This document shows positions 1 through 6,582 of a DNA stretch of 11,636 nt, piece after piece (position 1 is the first letter of the stretch; every line of letters starts with the position of its first letter). Under the pieces are notes generated by a model. The model saw nothing but the letters and a program-made list of their open reading frames with translations. It did not search any database and had not been told where the DNA came from. This stretch comes from Hyphomicrobiaceae bacterium (GTDB taxonomy: Bacteria > Pseudomonadota > Alphaproteobacteria > Rhizobiales > Hyphomicrobiaceae). The stretch covers positions 1 through 11,636 of the forward strand of contig JAGRKR010000583.1 in NCBI GenBank assembly GCA_020442225.1, in the 5' to 3' direction. The position numbers and the translations under genes are program-made.

Positions 1-494
1 GAGGTCGGGTAATAGCCGACGCCGCCACGCTCGCGAATAAGCGCGGAGTAGCGAAGCTGGCGCAGCGGCACATCGGGGAAATGCACGTCGGCGGCCTTGC
101 CGAGGATGTGCTGGCTGCGTCGGGCCTGACCACCGGAGGTGCGACGCAGCATGTCGTTGGTGCCGCGCGAGCGGTAGCCGGAGATGACATGGATCGGCTC
201 CCGCGAACCGAGCTCGGAATGAATGCTCCACAACAGATCGACGAGTGCGGGATCCATCTTTGTCGGCTCGTTGCGCCGCCAATCACGCAGGATCCAGTTA
301 ATGCGCTCCATCGCCGACGGGACGTAACGGCCACCCTTCTTGTAGAGGACGGTCACGGTCTCCTTGGTATGGATATTGTAGAAGGAGATGCGGCGATCAG
401 GGCCGAACGAGGCTGAAATTTCAGGCGAGCCGGCCAAGAGCGCCAACGACGCTGCCAGCGCTACTATGCCGAGACGTCGCGCCCACGCTGCCAC
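1..494 (-). CDS. DUF882/YcbK-like M15 peptidase, C-terminus outside the window
   Basis: The minus strand reads as a DUF882 (Peptidase_M15_2, YcbK-like) protein, a family of exported zinc peptidases related to D-Ala-D-Ala carboxypeptidases and thought to act on murein. Counting from a GTG at 494, residues 1-28 look like a signal peptide (WARR n-region, then a hydrophobic stretch LGIVALAASLALLAG and a likely cut after ISA). The family motif SGYRS is at about 105-109. The first zinc-ligand pair, His129 (SQHILGKAAD) and Asp136, is present, and the GGVGYYPTS motif lies at the window edge. The last histidine ligand would be beyond position 1. About 164 codons are visible. The start is uncertain: there is no ATG, and the frame is open upstream to a TAG at 666-668, with other GTG codons at 638 and 662. 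I prefer 494 because it places the signal peptide at the N-terminus and has GGGGA about 10 bases upstream. Family assignment is firm; the exact start is not. Confidence 0.82.
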   Translation of the reverse strand, partial: MAAWARRLGIVALAASLALLAGSPEISASFGPDRRISFYNIHTKETVTVLYKKGGRYVPSAMERINWILRDWRRNEPTKMDPALVDLLWSIHSELGSREPIHVISGYRSRGTNDMLRRTSGGQARRSQHILGKAADVHFPDVPLRQLRYSALIRERGGVGYYPT

Positions 495-960
495 TTCCGC
501 AGTTCCCCGTCGCTCTGCCCGCCGGTTCCACCGGTCTTGCTGCCGGCCGCCGGACCCGTATGCCGGCGACCTTATCCCACCGCTCGTCGACCGCGGTTCC
601 GAAGGCCGCGAGCCGGGCTTGACGGTATCGTGCGCCACGCCCGTTAACGAACTGTAACGCACTCTCTACGCGCAAAGAATGGCCGTCGTGCGGCATCACG
701 GCGCGCATGGCGCGACGGGCTCGAGCGAGCTTTCGGGAGCGTTAATGCGGGTCGGGGAGGGGAAGGGAGGGCGGAGCGAAAATCAAAACCTGAGACGTCC
801 ACCGGGAGACGGTGGCCCGCGCGATCATGACACCCTCTGCGGTCAGATGAAGCTAGCTTTGCCCCGATCAGATCTCTCACGCGGGTTGAAAAAACCTGCT
901 GACCCCGCGTGAGACGTTAGCGTCATCTGATCATGAATCTTAAGCCGAACGGCAGATCTT
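495..960. other. Non-coding stretch between the M15-like peptidase and ydcH-like gene
   Basis: These 466 bases hold short open frames on both strands, but none has a recognisable domain, a good ribosome binding site or protein-like composition, so I treat them as chance frames in GC-rich DNA. The part near 495-668 may still be the N-terminus of the peptidase gene if it starts at 638 or 662. A purine-rich run lies at 753-780. The only clear structure is the nested inverted repeat at 866-932. The peptidase promoter must be in this stretch (or to its right), but I could not find a convincing minus-strand -35/-10 pair. Confidence 0.5.
866..932. repeat. Nested inverted repeat, likely hairpin
   Basis: Inner arms CTCACGCGGG (876-885) and CCCGCGTGAG (904-913) are perfect 10-base complements around an 18-base loop. 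Outer arms GATCAGAT (866-873) and ATCTGATC (925-932) are perfect 8-base complements. The loop contains a run of six A on the plus strand. It lies about 30-95 bases past the stop of the ydcH-like gene at 961, so it could end or stabilise that transcript. No T-run follows the stem in either direction, so it is not a canonical intrinsic terminator. See the finding for alternatives. Confidence 0.65.
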
Positions 961-1137
961 CTAGTGCCTCGTCTTCGACTTCAGGCGCTCGATCTGATCC
1001 TTAATCTTCAGCTTTTCCCTTTTCAACTCTGCAATCTCAAGATCGTCGGCGGACGGGTGGGCCATCACTTCTTCGAGCTTTCTCTCCAGCGTCTTGTGCC
1101 GTTCTGAGAGCTCAGCGAGATGTGCACCAATAGACAT
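961..1137 (-). CDS. DUF465 (YdcH-like) small coiled-coil protein
   Basis: A 58-residue protein starting MSIGAHLAELSERHKTLERK and continuing as a charged helical protein with a strong heptad-like Leu/Ile pattern. It contains the family stretch HPSADDLEIAELKREKLKIK at about 38-57 (counted from the upstream methionine) and ends in a basic tail. This matches DUF465 (PF04325, YdcH), short helical-hairpin proteins of unknown function that are widespread in alphaproteobacteria, often beside purE. I chose the ATG at 1137 because AAGGAGG lies 8 bases upstream; an ATG ten codons earlier (1167) would put this strong ribosome binding site inside the gene. It is transcribed away from the second DUF465 gene at 1566, with 428 bases between the two starts. 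Likely cytosolic. Family is confident; no function is claimed. Confidence 0.9.
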   Translation of the reverse strand: MSIGAHLAELSERHKTLERKLEEVMAHPSADDLEIAELKREKLKIKDQIERLKSKTRH

Positions 1138-1565
1138 CCTGAGAACCTCCTTGCGATTTCCGAACATGAACAGTCTGACATATGGGAGCCAGCTTGTCTA
1201 ACGGCTAGAGGTGCGCCGCCACATGATCGCGGGGGATGGCTGACACGATCTTGAGAGGGTCCTCGAGGTTCGCATCGAAGGCCGTCTATCGGGCGGCGGG
1301 CAGCCCCTTTCGGCCCTTCGGACGGCGGCTCGTGGCATGCTATACTGGTCTTATCGAAGCGGTTTCCGGATGGTGCGCCGAGAGGTTCGAGTCGCGCTCG
1401 CGCGGATCGGGCGTGTGGGCACCCTGTCGCGCCCGCTTCGAGGGGCGTTCTCATCTGCAGAACGCCGTGCTAGTGCGTCTCGCCGTCGGAGACGTCGCGC
1501 GTCCTTTTCACCTGCGAAGCCCGATCAACGACTTGCCTGTGCCCGGCTGGGAGTGCCACGCACCG
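1138..1565. other. Divergent intergenic region between two DUF465 genes
   Basis: These 428 bases separate the two divergent small genes and should hold both promoters. The frame of the plus-strand gene stays open back to 1236, but the predicted extension is rich in Arg, Gly, Ser and Cys, matches no family and would make the protein 2.6 times longer than its family, so I leave it out. The only promoter-like site I can point to is the extended -10 at 1338-1346. A ribosome binding site for the minus-strand gene lies just inside the left edge. Confidence 0.5.
1338..1346 (+). promoter_or_regulatory. Possible extended -10 promoter element
   Basis: TGCTATACT is an extended -10 (TGn plus TATACT, 5 of 6 matches to TATAAT). 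The best -35 at 18-base spacing is TTCGGA (1317-1322), which is poor. If used, transcription would start near 1353 and leave a leader of roughly 210 bases before the DUF465 gene at 1566. Weak evidence. Confidence 0.3.
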
Positions 1566-1772
1566 ATGCAAAAGCCCGATGAACGCGAAATGCGCGCCGA
1601 GCTGGCACAGCTGCGCCAGGAGCACCGCGATCTCGACGAGGCCATAACCGCCCTCGAGCAGGCCGGCGGTGGCGACCAGCTGCAGATCTCACGGCTGAAG
1701 AAGCGCAAGCTGAAGCTCAAGGACCTGATCGCCGCAATCGAAGACCGTCTGTTTCCGGACATCATCGCCTAG
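1566..1772 (+). CDS. DUF465 (YdcH-like) small coiled-coil protein
   Basis: A 68-residue protein beginning MQKPDEREMRAELAQLRQEH, predicted almost wholly helical with two charged segments (about 5-35 and 42-62) joined by a short AGGGD turn, followed by the family tail LKKRKLKLKDLI and a terminal PDIIA. It belongs to the same DUF465/YdcH family as the gene at 961-1137 but is a different subtype: the two share the KRxKLKxKDxI core and little else. The ATG at 1566 gives the usual family length; only a weak GGGAG lies about 12 bases upstream. The gene stands 204 bases ahead of purE, which has its own promoter, so co-transcription is possible but not required. The cellular role of the family is unknown. 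Confidence 0.85.
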   Translation: MQKPDEREMRAELAQLRQEHRDLDEAITALEQAGGGDQLQISRLKKRKLKLKDLIAAIEDRLFPDIIA

Positions 1773-1892
1773 CGCTCCGCCCCTCGATTTCTGGTTGCCT
1801 GGCCGGCCGAGAGCCGAGACGCGCGCCCCATGCCATGCCAGCAGGCGACGGCGGATGCGCCGCGTCGGTCCACAGTCTTGTGTACAGCCTGC

Positions 1893-1920
1893 TTGTCAGC
1901 CGGGTCCGCGCGCATATACT
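1893..1920 (+). promoter_or_regulatory. Sigma70-like promoter upstream of purE
   Basis: A -35 box TTGTCA (1893-1898; 5 of 6 to TTGACA) and a -10 box TATACT (1915-1920; 5 of 6 to TATAAT) are separated by 16 bases. The predicted start is near 1927, about 50 bases before the purE ATG. It is the best housekeeping promoter I can see in the window and would drive purE-purK. I saw no clear PurR-type operator or riboswitch in the short leader. Confidence 0.6.
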
Positions 1921-1976
1921 TGCTTTTTCTGTCTGACCACCATGGTCAACTCACATCGGCATGGAAAGCATCGTAC

Positions 1977-2486
1977 ATGGCTGAGCGCGCGGCCGACGTC
2001 GCCATTATCATGGGAAGCCAGTCGGACTGGCCGACCATGCGGCGCGCAGCCGAGGTGCTGGGCGCGCTCGGCGTCACGTTCGAGTCCCGCATCGTCTCGG
2101 CGCATCGCACACCCGAGCGGCTTTACACGTTCGCCCGCGCAGCCAAGTCTCGCGGGTTCAAGGTCATCATCGCCGGGGCCGGCGGCGCAGCCCACCTGCC
2201 GGGCATGACAGCGGCGCTCACCCCACTGCCCGTGCTCGGCGTGCCCGTCACAAGTCGCGCCCTCAAGGGTCAGGACAGCCTCTATTCCATCGTGCAGATG
2301 CCGGCCGGGATCGCCGTCGGCACGCTCGCCATCGGCGAGGCCGGCGCCGCCAACGCGGGGCTGCTCGCGGCGCAGATTCTGGCGCTGTCGGATCCAGCCC
2401 TGGCCGGGCGGATCGACGCCTGGCGCGCCCGCCAGACGGCGGCGGTGGCGGAGACCCCGAAGGACGAGCCAAACGGCAATGACTGA
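1977..2486 (+). CDS. purE: N5-carboxyaminoimidazole ribonucleotide mutase (PurE, class I)
   Basis: This 169-residue protein is class I PurE, which in purine synthesis moves the carboxyl group of N5-CAIR to carbon 4 to give CAIR. Family motifs are in order: MGSQSD at 12-17 (nucleotide binding), SAHRTP at 41-46 with the active-site histidine, [11 protein letters not shown] at 67-77, and the [17 protein letters not shown] block at about 104-120. The length is normal (about 160-175). The ATG at 1977 is chosen because GGAAAG lies 8 bases upstream and the protein starts at the usual place; the frame continues upstream but crosses the predicted promoter. The C-terminal 20 residues are a variable charged tail. 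Its end overlaps the purK start by 8 bases, which points to translational coupling. Pairing with purK shows that the two-step, ATP-dependent bacterial route is used. Confidence 0.96.
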   Translation: MAERAADVAIIMGSQSDWPTMRRAAEVLGALGVTFESRIVSAHRTPERLYTFARAAKSRGFKVIIAGAGGAAHLPGMTAALTPLPVLGVPVTSRALKGQDSLYSIVQMPAGIAVGTLAIGEAGAANAGLLAAQILALSDPALAGRIDAWRARQTAAVAETPKDEPNGND

Positions 2487-3588
2487 TCCACTGCCACCCG
2501 GCTCCACCATCGGCATACTTGGTGGCGGACAACTCGGGCGCATGCTGGCCCAGGCTGCGGCTAAGCTCGGCTTGCGCACGCACGTCTATTCCGATCGCGC
2601 CGACGATCCCGCGTTCGAGCTGGCGGCGGCCGCGACATGCGGCGAATTCACCGACGTCGCTCGCATCGCAGCCTTCGCCGAGACCGTCGACGTCATCACC
2701 TACGAGTTCGAGAACGTGCCGCTCGAAGCCGCCGAGGCGGCAGAGCGCCTCCGCCCTCTCCGACCGGGCTCGCGCGCCCTGGCGGTGGCGCAGGATCGGC
2801 TCATCGAGAAGCGATTCATCTCGGGCCTGGGACTGCCGGTTGCACCCTTCGCCGAGGTATCCTCGCCTGCCATGCTCGCGCGCGAGCTGGAGACCATCGG
2901 CACTCCGGCAATCCTCAAGACGCGCCGCTTCGGCTACGACGGCAAGGGTCAGGCCCGCATCCGCACACCGGGCGAGGCATCCGCTGCCCTGGCGGAACTC
3001 GCAGGGGCCCCGGCCATTCTGGAGGGCCATGTCGCCTTCGAGCGAGAGGTCTCCATTCTGGTCGTGCGCGGCCACGACGGCGAGGTCAGGACCTACGACA
3101 CCCCCGTCAACGAGCACCGCGACGGCATTCTCTACCGCTCGACGGTGCCATCGTCGCTGGAGCCCAGCCACCGGGCGCGGGCCGAGGAGATCGGGCGGCT
3201 GGTGGCCGACGCACTGGACTATGTCGGATTGCTGGCCGTCGAGATGTTTCACATCTCTGGAGATGCGAAAAATCCGCTCATAATCAACGAAATAGCGCCT
3301 CGTGTTCACAATTCCGGACACTGGACGCTCGACGCCTGCCACGTCTCCCAGTTCGAGAACCACATCCGGGCTGTGGCTGGCTGGCCGCTCGGCTCGACGG
3401 CGCGCCACAGCAATGCGGTCATGACGAATCTCATCGGTCCCGAAGCAGACGACTGGCGCAAACTCGCCGAGGACCCTATGCTGAGCCTCCATCTCTACGG
3501 CAAGCGCGAGGCCCGCGCCGGCAGGAAGATGGGCCATGTGACACGGCTTTCGCCGTTGACGGAGTCAGGTCGCGCCAAGGATGATTAG
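2479..3588 (+). CDS. purK: N5-carboxyaminoimidazole ribonucleotide synthase (PurK)
   Basis: This 369-residue protein is PurK, an ATP-grasp enzyme that uses ATP and bicarbonate to carboxylate AIR to N5-CAIR, the substrate of PurE. The N-terminal pre-ATP-grasp domain carries [12 protein letters not shown] (12-23). The ATP-grasp part carries [10 protein letters not shown] (149-158), and the metal and ATP site [14 protein letters not shown] (270-283) is intact. Length is typical (355-390). The ATG at 2479 lies inside the last codons of purE (8-base overlap), so the two are almost certainly one transcript with coupled translation. No missing key residue was seen. The soluble C-terminal domain ends at an Asp-Asp. 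Confidence 0.96.
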   Translation: MTDPLPPGSTIGILGGGQLGRMLAQAAAKLGLRTHVYSDRADDPAFELAAAATCGEFTDVARIAAFAETVDVITYEFENVPLEAAEAAERLRPLRPGSRALAVAQDRLIEKRFISGLGLPVAPFAEVSSPAMLARELETIGTPAILKTRRFGYDGKGQARIRTPGEASAALAELAGAPAILEGHVAFEREVSILVVRGHDGEVRTYDTPVNEHRDGILYRSTVPSSLEPSHRARAEEIGRLVADALDYVGLLAVEMFHISGDAKNPLIINEIAPRVHNSGHWTLDACHVSQFENHIRAVAGWPLGSTARHSNAVMTNLIGPEADDWRKLAEDPMLSLHLYGKREARAGRKMGHVTRLSPLTESGRAKDD

Positions 3589-3603
3589 GCGGCGTGACAC
3601 GAC

Positions 3604-3629
3604 GCGGTGGGCAAATGCGGCACCACCGC
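3604..3629 (+). other. Short hairpin in the purK-downstream gap
   Basis: GCGGTGG (3604-3610) and CCACCGC (3623-3629) are perfect 7-base arms around a 12-base loop, 15 bases after the purK stop. A run of A, not T, follows on the plus strand, so it is not an intrinsic terminator for purK. It may protect the 3' end of the purEK message or weaken read-through to the small gene at 3673. It may also be chance in GC-rich DNA. Confidence 0.3.
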
Positions 3630-3672
3630 CAACAAAAAAGAATGCGAGTTGTTTGTCGCCCGGGAGGAGTTG

Positions 3673-3876
3673 ATGTTCAAGTCGAACGAGAATCCGGTCA
3701 TCATCAAGAGCTATGCGGGGAAAAAGCTCTATGACACGGAGAGGGCCGACTATATTTCCATGCCGGAACTCGCGGACATCGCCAAGTCGGACCGCGACTT
3801 CTTCGTGCTCGATGCACAATCGGGCAAGGACGTGACGCTCTCCGTCTTGAAGCAGATGCTGGCGCAGGTGCGCTGA
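3673..3876 (+). CDS. Stand-alone PhaR-type N-domain (PHB_acc_N) protein
   Basis: A 67-residue protein whose whole length matches the N-terminal domain of polyhydroxyalkanoate synthesis regulators (PHB_acc_N): IIKSYAGKKLYDTERADYIS (10-29), PELADIAK (31-38), RDFFVLDAQSGKDVTLSVL (41-59). In PhaR this domain is the proposed DNA-binding part; PhaR represses phasin and its own gene and also binds PHB granules. Full PhaR proteins are about 150-200 residues and have one or two PHB_acc domains, which are absent here, and the reading frame stops cleanly, so this looks like a natural single-domain protein and not a frameshift. The ATG at 3673 follows GGGAGGAG with a short 3-base gap; an upstream GTG at 3607 is less likely. 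It may be cotranscribed with purEK (84 bases after purK). It is probably not the cell's main PhaR. Target genes are unknown. Confidence 0.8.
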   Translation: MFKSNENPVIIKSYAGKKLYDTERADYISMPELADIAKSDRDFFVLDAQSGKDVTLSVLKQMLAQVR

Positions 3877-4220
3877 GCACCGCGGCTTTCGGCGGGTTGC
3901 CGACGATTGCGCGCCGGCGCGTCTGACCGGCGCGCGGCCTTTTGCATTCTTCTTTTCGGATCGCAGAGCGCCATCAGGCGCGCGGATCGTGCGGCGCGGT
4001 GGCAATGGGACTGTGGCCCGAGCGCCGCCAGACATCGCCCGCGTTATCGTTACAATAAAATCGTCAATACTGCCGGCATCCTCGATCTGCTAAATTGCTG
4101 TCTGCTGATTCCAGAATTTACTTTGGCCTGCGACTCGCCACATCTCACAACATCTTGCGTTGGGTCCCACCCCGCGTTCGCAGGCGGCGCATTGCACCAT
4201 ATGAGCAGGGAACCGATCAC
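3877..4220. other. Intergenic region before the TMEM43-family gene
   Basis: These 344 bases hold the terminator at 3909-3943 and then a stretch that is notably more AT-rich than the surroundings (about 4040-4140, for example TACAATAAAATCGTCAATAC at 4051-4070). That AT-rich patch is the most likely place for the TMEM43 gene promoter; TACAAT (4051-4056) would serve as a -10, but I found no good -35 at the right spacing. Open frames here have no recognisable domain. Confidence 0.45.
3909..3943 (+). terminator. Intrinsic terminator-like hairpin after the PHB_acc_N gene
   Basis: Arms GCGCGCCGG (3909-3917) and CCGGCGCGC (3927-3935) are perfect 9-base complements with a 9-base loop, followed by GGCC and four T (3940-3943). 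The T-run is short and offset, but position, 33 bases after the stop at 3876, fits the end of the purE-purK-small gene transcript. Confidence 0.65.
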
Positions 4221-5411
4221 ATGAGCGACAGCCAGCAGCCCGACTCGTTCCAGGAGACGACATCGACGTCGTGGCTTCAGCGCATCCAGAACTCGATCGC
4301 CGGCATCGGCGTCGGGCTGGCGCTGTTCGGCGGCATGATCACTTTGCTCACCTGGAACGAAGGGCGCGCCGTGCAGACGGCCCGCTCGCTGGCCGAGGGC
4401 GCCGGCCTTGTCGTGAGCGTGCCCAACTCGCGCGTCGATAGCGCCAATCAGGGCAAGCTGATCCACGCTACCGGCCCGGTGAAGGTCGCCGGCCGCCGCG
4501 AGGACAGGGCCTTCGGCGTCTCGTCCGAGGGCGTCCGCCTCGAGCGGGAGGTCGAGATGTACCAGTGGGTCGAGAAGAAGGAGACCAAGACGCGCAAGAA
4601 GCTCGGAGGTGGCGAGGAGACCGTCACCACCTACAGCTATGTGCGCGAATGGAGCCGCAAGCCGATCAATCACACGAGCTTCCGACAGCCGCAGGGCCGC
4701 CAGAACCCCGAGATGACCTACCGCGATCAGGCGATCACCGCGGAGAAGGGGGATCTCGGCGCTTTCGAGCTCGACGGGTCCGTCCTCTCTCGCATCGGCG
4801 GCGCGCAGCCATTCCCCGTGACCGACGTTTCCGCCGAAGCGATCCGCCGGGCGATGGGCGGCAACCGGCGCGTCACCCTGCAGGACGGCAAGATCTTTGT
4901 CGGCTACGACCCCTCGAGGCCGGAGGTCGGCGACTACCGGGTCTCGTATCGCGTGGTGCCGGTGGGACCGATCACGGTCGTAGGCCGGCAGTCCGGCAAG
5001 GGCTTCGCGGCCTATCAGACCAAGGCGGGCGACAGCCTGCTGATGGTCCGCCGTGGCGAGCAGAGCGCGGAGACGGTCTTCAAGGACGCGCAGAAGAGCA
5101 ACAGGACGCTGACCTGGATCCTGCGCGCCGTCGGCCTCGTCGGCATGTTCATCGGTGTCACCATGCTGCTTGCCCCGCTCGGCGTGGTGGCCGACGTCAT
5201 TCCGTTCCTGGGCTCCATCGTGCGGCTCGGCACCGGATTCGCGGCGCTTCTGGTGACGGCCGTCGTCGGGTCGTTGACCATCGCGATCGCCTGGCTCTAC
5301 TACCGGCCGATCGTGGGCATAGCCGTGCTTCTGGTCGGGGCGGCCGTCGCAGCGTTCGCTGTCAAGCGCGGACGCCAGCGCGCGGCTCCCGCCAAGGCTC
5401 AGCCCGCATAG
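4221..5411 (+). CDS. TMEM43-family membrane protein
   Basis: A 396-residue protein of the TMEM43/LUMA family (PF07787). One membrane segment lies at about 25-44 (ending in the family-typical LLTWNEGRAV), then a large soluble domain of about 250 residues, then a cluster of three to four hydrophobic segments at about 300-381 and a basic tail. The soluble part has the family's alternating strand pattern and a region around 115-145 (MYQWVEKKETKTRKK, then a glycine turn) that matches the MYQW(V/W)E signature of the family. The ATG at 4221 is supported by AGGGAAC 8 bases upstream and removes an odd Arg-rich extension. Human TMEM43 is an inner nuclear membrane protein; the role of the bacterial relatives is not known. 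The gene has no partner on its strand and converges on the flavin monooxygenase gene 27 bases away. Confidence 0.88.
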   Translation: MSDSQQPDSFQETTSTSWLQRIQNSIAGIGVGLALFGGMITLLTWNEGRAVQTARSLAEGAGLVVSVPNSRVDSANQGKLIHATGPVKVAGRREDRAFGVSSEGVRLEREVEMYQWVEKKETKTRKKLGGGEETVTTYSYVREWSRKPINHTSFRQPQGRQNPEMTYRDQAITAEKGDLGAFELDGSVLSRIGGAQPFPVTDVSAEAIRRAMGGNRRVTLQDGKIFVGYDPSRPEVGDYRVSYRVVPVGPITVVGRQSGKGFAAYQTKAGDSLLMVRRGEQSAETVFKDAQKSNRTLTWILRAVGLVGMFIGVTMLLAPLGVVADVIPFLGSIVRLGTGFAALLVTAVVGSLTIAIAWLYYRPIVGIAVLLVGAAVAAFAVKRGRQRAAPAKAQPA

Positions 5412-5438
5412 TCCGCCGGAGCACGGAGGGCGCGGAGC

Positions 5439-6470
5439 TTAGACGGCCTGGCGGACCTTGGGCGCCACTTCCTCGGCGAAGAGCTGCATGCAGTCCAACG
5501 TCGCAGACTTTGGCATGCCCGCCCACTCCATGGTCATGATGAGGTGGTTGATGCCGACACGCCGGTTGAGGGCGATGATCTGCTCCGCCACCTCGTCGGG
5601 TGAGCCGAGCAGGAAGCGGTCGCCAAGCAGCTCGTCGAAAGCCTGGCCGAGGTTGTTGTCGCCCTCGGGCATCTGCTCGCTCTGCCCCCACTCGTGGTAC
5701 GACTTGTACTTGGCGCCGAGATAGGGTCCGCAGATGCGGATGGCCTCGGCCTTCGATGATGCCACGAACACCTCGCGGCGCATCGGCAGCTCTGCCGGGA
5801 AGGGCTTGCCCGCTTCGTCGAGCGCCGCCTTATAGACGTCGATCTGGCGCACGATCGTCTCGATGGCGTTGTGCGGCGGGATGTACCAGCAGTCCCCCAT
5901 GCGCGCCGCCCGCTTGATGGCGACGTCGGCGTTGGCGCCGATCCAGATGGGTGGGTGCGGCTTCTGCAGAGGCTTCGGCATGCAGGTGGCGCCGTCGAGC
6001 TCGAAATGGCTGCCGACCATGTCGACCACGTCCTCGGTCCACAGCCGCTTGACGGCGACGAGGTTCTCCTCGAAGCGCTTGCCGCGTTCCTTCGCGCTGG
6101 TGCCGAACGCCTTGAACTCGACATCCCGATAGCCCAGCGCCGCGCCGAAGATCAGCTTGCCGCCGCACATGATGTCGATGGTGGCGAGCTGCTCGGCGAT
6201 GTCGATCGGCTTGTGCAGCGACAGCAGCACGATGCCGGCGTTGAGCCGCATGTTGGGCGCCTCGGCCGAGAGCCGCGCCAGAAGCGGAAACTGCTGGAAG
6301 GCCTGATAGGGCGCGGTGCTGTAGTGCGAGGACTTCGTCAGCGAATCGAAACCGAGCCGGTCGGCCGCGCGCGCGATGTCGACGAGATCGCGGAAGCCCT
6401 CGGAGATGTCGGCGTCGGCCGGATGCTGGCCGCGCAACAGAATGCCGAACTGGAAGGATTTCTTCGCCAC
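5439..6470 (-). CDS. LLM class (luciferase-like) flavin-dependent monooxygenase
   Basis: A 343-residue protein of the bacterial luciferase-like superfamily (PF00296), TIM-barrel oxidoreductases that use FMNH2 (or F420) and oxygen. Visible family blocks are AGIVLLSLHKPIDIAEQLAT (78-97), GGKLIFGAALGYRDVEFKAFG (103-123, with the characteristic GxGYxxxEF pattern as GALGYRDVEF), RGKRFEENL (129-137) and PPIWIGANADVAIKRAARMGD (173-193). The GTG start at 6470 has GAGG 6 bases upstream and matches the usual N-terminus. It is the last gene of the minus-strand block, 112 bases after the CaiB-type gene. In this setting it probably oxygenates a CoA-linked or free organic acid intermediate; it needs a separate flavin reductase, not seen here. 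Luciferase-like enzymes act on very varied substrates, so the substrate cannot be read from sequence. Family is certain, role is inference. Confidence 0.92.
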   Translation of the reverse strand: MAKKSFQFGILLRGQHPADADISEGFRDLVDIARAADRLGFDSLTKSSHYSTAPYQAFQQFPLLARLSAEAPNMRLNAGIVLLSLHKPIDIAEQLATIDIMCGGKLIFGAALGYRDVEFKAFGTSAKERGKRFEENLVAVKRLWTEDVVDMVGSHFELDGATCMPKPLQKPHPPIWIGANADVAIKRAARMGDCWYIPPHNAIETIVRQIDVYKAALDEAGKPFPAELPMRREVFVASSKAEAIRICGPYLGAKYKSYHEWGQSEQMPEGDNNLGQAFDELLGDRFLLGSPDEVAEQIIALNRRVGINHLIMTMEWAGMPKSATLDCMQLFAEEVAPKVRQAV

Positions 6471-6582
6471 GTCACACCTCGCTCGCCTGCCACCGCCCCC
6501 GCGTCCGGCGCGCCATCATCCTGGCACCGGAGCCGGCCTTCGTCCATCCTGCCCGGACCTGGCGCCGGGTCCGCCTGCCCGA

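Noticed and set aside
642..658. CtrA-like motif (TTAA with TAAC nearby) upstream of the peptidase
   Set aside because: The spacing between half-sites is off by one and the second half-site is incomplete compared with TTAA-N7-TTAAC.
1236..1565. Open upstream extension of the second DUF465 gene (110 codons)
   Set aside because: The composition is Arg/Gly/Ser/Cys-rich with no domain, would exceed the family length by far, and covers a promoter-like site. Lack of stops is expected in GC-rich DNA.
1830..1976. N-terminal extension of purE by 49 residues
   Set aside because: It covers the good promoter at 1893-1920, has no homology to PurE, and the ATG at 1977 has a ribosome binding site and the normal family start.
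2263..3537. Long minus-strand open frame (424 codons) opposite purE-purK
   Set aside because: It lies antisense to two clearly coded enzymes and is an Arg/Gly/His-rich shadow typical of GC-rich coding DNA.
5412..5438. Possible bidirectional terminator between the convergent TMEM43 and monooxygenase genes
   Set aside because: The 27-base gap has no perfect arms of useful length and no T-run in either direction.
6552..6569. Small hairpin CCCGG/CCGGG between the CaiB-type and monooxygenase genes
   Set aside because: Arms of five bases are common by chance in DNA this GC-rich, and no T-run follows.
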